The notes under the pieces were generated by a model, which did no database searches, was not told the DNA's origin, and saw nothing but the letters and a program-made list of their open reading frames with translations. The translations under genes and the position numbers were made by a program. Of a DNA stretch of 64,000 bases, positions 57,967-64,000 are shown one piece after another. Origin of the DNA: Symsagittifera roscoffensis (lineage: Eukaryota > Xenacoelomorpha > Acoela > Convolutidae). The DNA lies in contig NC_087068.1 of NCBI RefSeq assembly GCF_963678635.1, forward strand, positions 34,049,436 through 34,113,435. Reading direction: 5' to 3'. Every line of letters begins with the position of its first letter. Position 1 is the stretch's first letter.

Positions 57967-58039
57967 TGGAGATGCGTGGCATCAATCCCCGTACCTCTCG
58001 CATGCAATGCGAGCGCTCTACCATTTGAGCTACATCCCC
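57967..58039 (-). tRNA. tRNA-Ala(UGC)-like
   Basis: Anticodon loop ATTGCAT keeps U33 and UGC. T stem CGGGG/CCACG has one mismatch and the T loop is ATTGATG. Confidence 0.6.
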
Positions 58040-58406
58040 ATTGTTTAAAACTGTCGAGGAAGCCTTTGTTTCAGTCGGCAAACAAGAGGTTATAAATTTT
58101 CTGGGAAGGTATTTCTTGTATAAGACTTCAAAATTCACTAGTCTTCTGAAGAAAGTTAATTAATTGCTCGATGTCCTTAACTTCGGAGATGCGTGGAATT
58201 GCTCCCCGTACTTCTGGCTTGCTAAGTAGGCGCTCTACCATTTGACCTCTATGCCATGTTTATCAAATCTCGCGGATTTTTTTTTCGCTTAGTCAGCAAC
58301 TACGAAGTTTTTCTTTTCGTTCGCAGAAATTCTACTTGTTAGAAATTTCAATATGCAATAGATTATCTAGAGATAGTGATTACCTTTTGATGAGTGGCTC
58401 TTGTTT

Positions 58407-58479
58407 TGTAGATGCGGTGCATCGATCACCGTACCTCTCGCATGCAAAGCGACCGCTCTACAATTTGAGCTACATCCCC
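58407..58479 (-). tRNA. tRNA-Ala(UGC)-like with a paired T-stem change
   Basis: T stem CGGTG/CACCG is fully paired: both strands differ from consensus at the same base pair. Anticodon stem GTCGC/GCGAG has one mismatch, the D loop has AAATTGTA, and the acceptor ends CATCTAC. Confidence 0.6.
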
Positions 58480-58847
58480 ATAGTTTAGAACTGTCGAGGA
58501 AGCTTTTGTTTCAGTCGGGAAACAGGAGGTTATAAATTTTCTGGGAAGGTATTTCCTTTACAATATTTCAATATTCAGTAGTTTTCTGGAGAAAGTTAAT
58601 TAAATACTCGATGTCCTTAACTTTGGAGATGCGGGGTTTTGCTCCCCGTATTTCTGGCTTTATAAGTGGGCGCTCTACCATTTGACCTTCATCCCCATTA
58701 CAATCAAATCTCGCGGAAGTTTTTTTCGCTTAGTCAGCAACTATGAAGTTTTTCTTGTCGTTCGTAGAAAATCTACTGGTTAGGAATTTCAATATGCAAT
58801 AGATTATCTGGAGATAGTGATTACCTTTTGATGAGTGGCTCTAATTT

Positions 58848-58920
58848 TGGAGATGCGGGGCATTGATCCCCCTAGCTCTCGCATTCTAAGCGAGCGCTCT
58901 ACCATTAGAGCTACATCCCC
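58848..58920 (-). tRNA. tRNA-Ala scaffold with anticodon AGA
   Basis: Perfect acceptor GGGGATG/CATCTCC, D stem and anticodon stem CTCGC/GCGAG, but the loop is TTAGAAT, giving AGA (Ser). T stem GGGGG/CCCCG has one mismatch. D loop is TAATGGTA. Confidence 0.65.
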
Positions 58921-59282
58921 ATAGTTTAGAGCTGTCGAGGAAGCTTTTGTTTCAGTCGGGAAACAAGAGGTTATAAATTTTCTTGGAAGGTATTTCTTGT
59001 ATAAGACTTCAATTTTCAGTGTTTTTCCGAAGAAAGTATTGCTCGATGTCCTTAACTTCGGAGATGCCGGGTATTACTCCCCGTACTTCTGGCTTGCTAA
59101 GTAGGCGCTCTACCATTTGACCTTCATCCCCATTACAATCAAATCTCGCGGAAGTTTTTTTCGCTTAGTCAGCAACTATGAAGTTTTTCTTTTCATTCGC
59201 AGAAAATCTACTTGTTAGGAATTTCAATATGAAATATATTATCTTGAGATAGTGATTAGCATTTGATGAGTGGCTCTATTTT

Positions 59283-59355
59283 TGGAGATGCGGGGCATCA
59301 ATCCCCGTACCTTTCGCATACAAAGCCAGCGCTCTACCATTTGAGCTACATTCCC
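59283..59355 (-). pseudogene. tRNA-Ala-like with anticodon UGU
   Basis: Last - strand copy before the orientation switch. Loop TTTGTAT reads UGU (Thr), the stem is CTGGC/GCGAA with mismatches, acceptor begins GGGAATG. T stem intact with ATTGATG loop. Confidence 0.5.
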
Positions 59356-59616
59356 ATAGTTTTGAACTGTCGAGGAAGCTTTTGTTTCAGTCGGCAAACT
59401 AGAGGTTATAAAATTTCTGGGAAGGTATTTCTTGTACAAGATTTCAATATTCAGTAGTTTTCTGGAGAAAGTTAATTGAGACCCTGTGCAATTGTTTTTT
59501 GCTTTTTGAAGTAAAAACTAATGCACATTGAAACTTCATTCGGAAAGCAGACCTTTCGAGAAAAAACCTCATGGTTACCGATTGATCTCAAGACCTACGC
59601 GATAGTTTTAAAGACC

Positions 59617-59689
59617 GGGGGTGTAGCTCAAATGATAGATCGCTCGCTGTGCTTGCGAGAGGTTCGGAGATGAAGGCCCTGCATCTCCA
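59617..59689 (+). pseudogene. tRNA-Ala(UGC)-like, first + strand copy
   Basis: Anticodon loop TGTGCTT loses U33. D stem GCTC/GATC is partly paired. T arm TCGGAG...CCCTG is poor. Confidence 0.5.
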
Positions 59690-59832
59690 TAACCTGAGAC
59701 CTTACGTAATCGTTATTCGCTTTCTGAAGAAAAACTATTGCATACTGAAACTTCTTCCCAGAAGCAGACTTTCTGCGAAAAACCTCATAGTTGCCGACTG
59801 AACAAGAGAATTACGCGATTGTTCTTAACAAC

Positions 59833-59905
59833 GGGGATGTACGTCAAATGGTAGAGCGCTCGGTTCGCATGCGAGAGGTACGGAGATCAATTCACCGCAT
59901 CTCCA
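59833..59905 (+). pseudogene. tRNA-Ala(CGC)-like
   Basis: Loop TTCGCAT (CGC), stem CTCGG/GCGAG with one mismatch, D stem inverted to CGTC, T arm CGGAG...CACCG. A near-identical copy is at 61577-61649. Confidence 0.5.
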
Positions 59906-60052
59906 AAAATTATTACATTTCGAAATTGTTTGTTTTTCTCTTTCTGCAGAAAAACTATTGAACATTGAAACTTCAACCCAATAGCAGATCTACCAAGAAA
60001 AAACTCAGAATTGCCGACTGGACAAACTATCTACGCGATACTTTAACACAAA

Positions 60053-60125
60053 GTGGAGGTACCCCAAATGGTAGATCGCTCGCTTTGCTTGCGAGAGGTT
60101 CGGAGATAAACGCCCTGCATCTCCA
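60053..60125 (+). pseudogene. tRNA-Ala(UGC)-like
   Basis: Anticodon stem CTCGC/GCGAG is perfect with loop TTTGCTT. Acceptor GTGGAGG does not pair well with CATCTCC, and the D arm is CCCCAAATGGTAGATC. Same variant at 61361, 61797 and 62669. Confidence 0.5.
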
Positions 60126-60272
60126 TAACCTGAGACCTTGCGTAATTGTTGTTTGCTTTCTGAAGAAAAAGTATTGCACATTGAAAATTCTTAACAGAAG
60201 CAGACTTTCTGCGACAAAAAAACCTCATAGTTGCCGACTGAGAATGAGACCTACGCGATAGATCTTAACAAC

Positions 60273-60345
60273 GGGGATGTAGCTCTAATGGTAGAGCGCT
60301 CCCTTCGCATGCCAGAGGAACCGGTATCAATGCCCAATATCTCCA
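60273..60345 (+). pseudogene. tRNA-Ala(CGC)-like
   Basis: Good acceptor 5' strand and D stem GCTC/GAGC, loop TTCGCAT. Anticodon stem is broken (CTCCC/GCCAG), and T arm CCGGT/GCCCA is broken. Copies at 60709, 62017 and 63324. Confidence 0.5.
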
Positions 60346-60488
60346 AAACTTAGGACATTTCGTGAGTGTTTTTCTCTTTCTGCAGAAAAACTATTCCACA
60401 TTGAAACTTCAACCCAATAGCAGATCTACCAAGAAAAAACTCAGAATTGCCGACTGGACAAACTACCTACGCTATACTTTAACACAAC

Positions 60489-60561
60489 GTGGAGGTATCG
60501 CGAATGGTAGATCGCTCGCTTTGCTTGCGAGAGATTCGGAGATGAAGGCCCTGCATCTCCA
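60489..60561 (+). pseudogene. tRNA-Ala(UGC)-like
   Basis: D arm CGCGAATGGTAGATC, anticodon arm CTCGC-TTTGCTT-GCGAG perfect, variable loop AGATT. The same variant is at 60925, 62233 and 63540. Confidence 0.5.
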
Positions 60562-60708
60562 TAACCTGAGACCTTGCGTAATTGTTGTTTGCTTTCTGAA
60601 GAAAAAGTATTGCACATTGAAAATTCTTAACAGAAGCAGACTTTCTGCGACAAAAAAACCTCATAGTTGCCGACTGAGAATGAGACCTACGCGATAGATC
60701 TTAACAAC

Positions 60709-60781
60709 GGGGATGTAGCTCTAATGGTAGAGCGCTCCCTTCGCATGCCAGAGGAACCGGTATCAATGCCCAATATCTCCA
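60709..60781 (+). pseudogene. tRNA-Ala(CGC)-like
   Basis: Duplicate of the 60273 variant, including the CCGGTATCAATGCCC T region. Confidence 0.5.
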
Positions 60782-60924
60782 AAACTTAGGACATTTCGTG
60801 AGTGTTTTTCTCTTTCTGCAGAAAAACTATTCCACATTGAAACTTCAACCCAATAGCAGATCTACCAAGAAAAAACTCAGAATTGCCGACTGGACAAACT
60901 ACCTACGCTATACTTTAACACAAC

Positions 60925-60997
60925 GTGGAGGTATCGCGAATGGTAGATCGCTCGCTTTGCTTGCGAGAGATTCGGAGATGAAGGCCCTGCATCTCCA
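60925..60997 (+). pseudogene. tRNA-Ala(UGC)-like
   Basis: Duplicate of the 60489 variant. The following spacer has AACCTGAGACCTTGCATAAT instead of GCGTAAT. Confidence 0.5.
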
Positions 60998-61140
60998 TAA
61001 CCTGAGACCTTGCATAATTGTTGTTTGCTTTCTGGAGAAAAAATATTGCACATTGAAACTTCTTTCCAGAAGCAGACTTTCTGCGAAAAACCTCATAGTT
61101 GCCGACTGAGCAAGAGAATTACGCGATTGTTCTTAACAAC

Positions 61141-61213
61141 GGGGATGTACGTCACATGGTAGAGCGCTCGCTTCGCATGCGAGAGGTACGGAGATCAATG
61201 CCCCGCATCTCCA
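61141..61213 (+). tRNA. tRNA-Ala(CGC)-like, best + strand copy
   Basis: Acceptor GGGGATG/CATCTCC, anticodon arm CTCGC-TTCGCAT-GCGAG perfect, discriminator A. Defects: D stem strand CGTC instead of GCTC, T stem CGGAG/CCCCG with one mismatch, T loop ATCAATG. Duplicate at 62448-62520. Confidence 0.6.
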
Positions 61214-61360
61214 AAACTTAAGACATTTCGAAATTGTTTGTTTTTCTCTTTCTGCAGAAAAACTATTGAACATTGAAACTTCAACCCAATAGCAGATCTA
61301 CCAAGAAAAAACTCAGAATTGCCGACTGTACAAACTACCTACGCGATACTTTAACACAAA

Positions 61361-61433
61361 TTGGAGGTACCCCAAATGGTAGATCGCTCGCTTTGCTTGC
61401 GAGAGGTTCGGAGATAAACGCCCTGCATCTCCA
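61361..61433 (+). pseudogene. tRNA-Ala(UGC)-like
   Basis: As the 60053 variant but with a TTGGAGG start. Confidence 0.5.
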
Positions 61434-61576
61434 TAACCTGAGACCTTGCGTAATTGTTGTTTGCTTTCTGAAGAAAAACTATTGCATACTGAAACTTCTT
61501 CCCAGAAGCAGACTTTCTGCGAAAAACCTCATAGTTGCCGACTGAACAAGAGAATTACGCGATTGTTCTTAACAAC

Positions 61577-61649
61577 GGGGATGTACGTCAAATGGTAGAG
61601 CGCTCGGTTCGCATGCGAGAGGTACGGAGATCAATTCACCGCATCTCCA
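61577..61649 (+). pseudogene. tRNA-Ala(CGC)-like
   Basis: Same as 59833 (CTCGG stem, CACCG T strand), 1,744 bp downstream. Confidence 0.5.
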
Positions 61650-61796
61650 AAAATTATTACATTTCGAAATTGTTTGTTTTTCTCTTTCTGCAGAAAAACT
61701 ATTGAACATTGAAACTTCAACCCAATAGCAGATCTACCAAGAAAAAACTCAGAATTGCCGACTGGACAAACTATCTACGCGATACTTTAACACAAA

Positions 61797-61869
61797 GTGG
61801 AGGTACCCCAAATGGTAGATCGCTCGCTTTGCTTGCGAGAGGTTCGGAGATAAACGCCCTGCATCTCCA
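61797..61869 (+). pseudogene. tRNA-Ala(UGC)-like
   Basis: Same variant as 60053, including AAAGTGGAGG at the 5' edge, 1,744 bp downstream. Confidence 0.5.
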
Positions 61870-62016
61870 TAACCTGAGACCTTGCGTAATTGTTGTTTGC
61901 TTTCTGAAGAAAAAGTATTGCACATTGAAAATTCTTAACAGAAGCAGACTTTCTGCGACAAAAAAACCTCATAGTTGCCGACTGAGAATGAGACCTACGC
62001 GATAGATCTTAACAAC

Positions 62017-62089
62017 GGGGATGTAGCTCTAATGGTAGAGCGCTCCCTTCGCATGCCAGAGGAACCGGTATCAATGCCCAATATCTCCA
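62017..62089 (+). pseudogene. tRNA-Ala(CGC)-like
   Basis: Same variant as 60273, with the broken CTCCC/GCCAG anticodon stem. Confidence 0.5.
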
Positions 62090-62232
62090 AAACTTAGGAC
62101 ATTTCGTGAGTGTTTTTCTCTTTCTGCAGAAAAACTATTGCACATTGAAACTTCAACCCAATAGCAGATCTACCAAGAAAAAACTCAGAATTGCCGACTG
62201 GACAAACTACCTACGCTATACTTTAACACAAC

Positions 62233-62305
62233 GTGGAGGTATCGCGAATGGTAGATCGCTCGCTTTGCTTGCGAGAGATTCGGAGATGAAGGCCCTGCAT
62301 CTCCA
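62233..62305 (+). pseudogene. tRNA-Ala(UGC)-like
   Basis: Same variant as 60489/60925; followed by the GCATAAT spacer form, so it is closest to 60925. Confidence 0.5.
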
Positions 62306-62447
62306 TAACCTGAGACCTTGCATAATTGTTGTTTGCTTTCTGGAGAAAAAATATTGCACATTGAAACTTCTTTCCAGAAGCAGACTTTCTGCGAAAAACC
62401 TCATATTGCCGACTGAGCAAGAGAATTACGCGATTGTTCTTAACAAC

Positions 62448-62520
62448 GGGGATGTACGTCACATGGTAGAGCGCTCGCTTCGCATGCGAGAGGTACGGAG
62501 ATCAATGCCCCGCATCTCCA
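62448..62520 (+). tRNA. tRNA-Ala(CGC)-like
   Basis: Same tRNA sequence as 61141. The upstream spacer has lost one G (CTCATATTGCC), which shifts the local period by one base. Confidence 0.6.
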
Positions 62521-62668
62521 AAACTTAAGAGATTTCGAAATTGTTTAATTTTTCTCTTTCTGCAGAAAAACTATTGAACATTGAAACTTCAACCCAATAG
62601 CAGATCTACCAAGAAAAAACTCAGAATTGCCGACTGTACAAACTACCTACGCGATACTTTAACACAAA

Positions 62669-62741
62669 TTGGAGGTACCCCAAATGGTAGATCGCTCGCT
62701 TTGCTTGCGAGAGGTTCGGAGATAAACGCCCTGCATCTCCA
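62669..62741 (+). pseudogene. tRNA-Ala(UGC)-like
   Basis: TTGGAGG start as at 61361, 1,308 bp upstream. Confidence 0.5.
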
Positions 62742-62884
62742 TAACCTGAGACCTTGCGTAATTGTAGTTTGCTTTCTGGAGAAAAAATATTGCATATTGA
62801 AACTTCTTTCCAGAAGCAGACTTTCTGCAAAAAACCTCATAGTTGCCGACTGAGCAAGAGAATTACGCGATTGTTCTTAACAAC

Positions 62885-62957
62885 GAGGATGTACGTCACA
62901 TGGTAGAGCGCTCGCTTCGCATGCGAGAGGTACGGAGATCAATGCCCCGCATCTCCA
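62885..62957 (+). pseudogene. tRNA-Ala(CGC)-like
   Basis: GAGGATG start, otherwise as 61141 (CGTC D strand, perfect anticodon arm). Confidence 0.5.
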
Positions 62958-63104
62958 AAACTTAAGACATTTCGAAATTGTTTGTTTTTCTCTTTCTGCA
63001 GAAAAACTATTGAACATTGAAACTTCAATCCAATAGCAGATCTACCCAAAAAAAACTCAGAATTGCCGACTGGGCAAACTACCTACGCGATACTTTAAAA
63101 CAAC

Positions 63105-63177
63105 GTGGAGGTATCCCGAATGGTAGATCATTCGCTTTGCTTGCGAGAGGTTCGGAGATAAACGCCCTGCATCTCCA
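63105..63177 (+). pseudogene. tRNA-Ala(UGC)-like
   Basis: D arm CCCGAATGGTAGATC and anticodon stem TTCGC/GCGAG with one G-U pair. Confidence 0.45.
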
Positions 63178-63323
63178 TAACCTGAGACCTTGCGTAATTG
63201 TTGTTTGCTTTCTGAAGAAAAAGTATTGCACAATGAAAATTCTTAACAGAAGCAGACTTTCTGCGACAAAAAACCTCATAGTTGCCGACTGAGAATGAGA
63301 CCTACGCGATAGATCTTAACAAC

Positions 63324-63396
63324 GGGGATGTAGCTCTAATGGTAGAGCGCTCCCTTCGCATGCCAGAGGAACCGGTATCAATGCCCAAAATCTCCA
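63324..63396 (+). pseudogene. tRNA-Ala(CGC)-like
   Basis: 60273 variant with a further change in the acceptor 3' strand (AAAATCTCC). Confidence 0.45.
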
Positions 63397-63539
63397 AAAC
63401 TTAGGACATTTCGTGAGTGTTTTTCTCTTTCTGCAGAAAAACTATTGCACATTGAAACTTCAACCCAATAGCAGATCTACCAAGAAAAAACTCAGAATTG
63501 CCGACTGGACAAACTACCTACGCTATACTTTAACACAAC

Positions 63540-63612
63540 GTGGAGGTATCGCGAATGGTAGATCGCTCGCTTTGCTTGCGAGAGATTCGGAGATGGAGGC
63601 CCTGCATCTCCA
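63540..63612 (+). pseudogene. tRNA-Ala(UGC)-like
   Basis: 60489 variant with GATGGAGG in the T region. Confidence 0.45.
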
Positions 63613-63758
63613 TAACCTGAGACCTTGCGTAATTGTTGTTTGCTTTCTGGAGAAAAAGTATTTCATATTGAAACTTCTTAACAGAAGCAGACTTTCTGCG
63701 ACAAAAAACCTCATAGTTGCCGACTGAGCATCAGACCAACGCGATAGATCTAATCAAC

Positions 63759-63831
63759 GGTGATGTAGCTCAAATGGTAGAGCGCTCGCTTCGCATGCGA
63801 GAGGTACGGTGATCAATGCCCCAACTCTCCA
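63759..63831 (+). tRNA. tRNA-Ala(CGC)-like
   Basis: D stem GCTC/GAGC and anticodon arm CTCGC-TTCGCAT-GCGAG are perfect, unlike other CGC copies with CGTC. Acceptor GGTGATG/AACTCTCC and T stem CGGTG/CCCCA are weakened. Confidence 0.55.
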
Positions 63832-63975
63832 AAACTTAAGACCTTCCGTAATTGTTTTTATCTTTCTGCAGAAAAACTTTTACACATTGAAACTTTAATC
63901 CAATAGCAGACCTACTAAGAAAAAAACTCAGAATTTCCGACTGGATAAACTACCTACGCGATACTTTAACACAAC

Positions 63976-64000
63976 GTGGAGGTAGCCCGAATGGTAGAGC
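63976..64000 (+). pseudogene. tRNA-Ala-like, cut by the window end
   Basis: Begins GTGGAGGTAGCCCGAATGG, then GTAGAGC, and runs off the end. The D strand GAGC is restored compared with GATC in other UGC copies. Confidence 0.4.

Larger units (their letters stand above)
47214..59460 (-). repeat. dimeric tRNA-Ala tandem array, about 440-bp period
   Basis: About 27 units on -, each with a tRNA-Ala(UGC) copy and, 210-220 bp away, a decayed tRNA-Ala(AGC)-like copy whose anticodon stem is broken. Spacers are conserved, e.g. CTGTCGAGGAAGCCTTTGTT, AGTTTTCTGAAGAAAGTTAA and TCGCTTAGTCAGCAACTATG. No consistent T-run follows the tRNA 3' end. Decayed copies begin near 47434, 47651, 47868, 48309 and then about every 440 bp. 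Open frames of 60-105 codons here are translations of tRNA plus spacer. Confidence 0.9.
59480..64000 (+). repeat. + strand tRNA-Ala array, 436-bp units with 1,308-bp higher-order period
   Basis: tRNA-Ala-like copies every about 218 bp, alternating a UGC type (GTGGAGG start, TTTGCTT loop) with a CGC type (GGGGATG start, TTCGCAT loop). Two make a 436-bp unit, and variants repeat every three units (60053/61361/62669; 61141/62448; 61797/63105). Spacers share TCTTTCTGCAGAAAAACTAT, AACTCAGAATTGCCGACTGG and AACCTCATAGTTGCCGACTG. The 90-140 codon open frames here are translations of the repeat. Confidence 0.88.

Noticed and set aside
48928-59439. Series of 60-105 codon - strand ORFs containing YGDVAQMVERSLCMREVRG
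   Set aside because: This peptide is the translated tRNA-Ala gene itself, so it recurs with the array and is not a protein family.
62106-62528. 140-codon + strand ORF and similar 90-110 codon ORFs every 436 bp from 59,965 on
   Set aside because: They are translations through the tRNA-Ala repeat and its spacer. The 436-bp period is not a multiple of three, and the frames exist because the repeat happens to lack stops.
1-64000. CRISPR-like regular spacing
   Set aside because: Repeat units are hundreds of bp long, contain tRNA folds, and have no short direct repeats with unique spacers. The DNA is eukaryotic.

Overview
The window is AT-rich eukaryotic nuclear DNA, almost certainly from an invertebrate animal. 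It holds no bacterial operons and no intact cellular protein gene. The animal assignment rests on the tRNA-Ala T-loop form and on a degraded Maverick/Polinton element, whose proteins recall cnidarian and other invertebrate copies. I cannot name the species.

Layout. (1) 1-30,139 is a tandem array of roughly 45 units of about 420-750 bp. Most units carry one decayed tRNA-Ser(GCU)-like gene with a T-run 6-8 bp downstream. The genes are on the + strand up to about 7.6 kb and on the - strand from about 8.0 kb. The unit order is mirrored, so about 1-7,570 and 8,657-14,932 form a large imperfect inverted repeat. (2) 30,140-46,959 is a decayed Polinton. A protein-primed DNA polymerase B pseudogene is on the - strand, and its core exists in three tandem partial copies. 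On the + strand are accessory and virion-type gene remnants, a FtsK/A32-like packaging ATPase pseudogene, one intact 135-codon ORF, and a retroviral-type integrase pseudogene. I see no capsid or protease gene. The right end is truncated just after the integrase. (3) 46,960-47,213 is a fragment of the tRNA-Ser array in the opposite orientation. (4) 47,214-59,460 is a tandem array of about 440-bp units on the - strand, each with a fairly well preserved tRNA-Ala(UGC) and a decayed tRNA-Ala(AGC)-like copy. (5) 59,480-64,000 is a related array on the + strand, with 436-bp units holding two tRNA-Ala-like copies (UGC and CGC anticodons) and a 1,308-bp higher-order period.

The region is best read as tRNA-derived satellite DNA that received, or was rearranged around, a Polinton. 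The Polinton genes once formed a self-synthesising transposon or virus set: polymerase and integrase for replication and insertion, ATPase for packaging. They now carry nonsense codons, frameshifts and catalytic substitutions. The most notable points are the internal triplication of an already broken polymerase gene, the tRNA-Ser/tRNA-Ala junction inside tRNA sequence, the anticodon drift in the arrays, and the overlapping reading frames at the ATPase end of the element.
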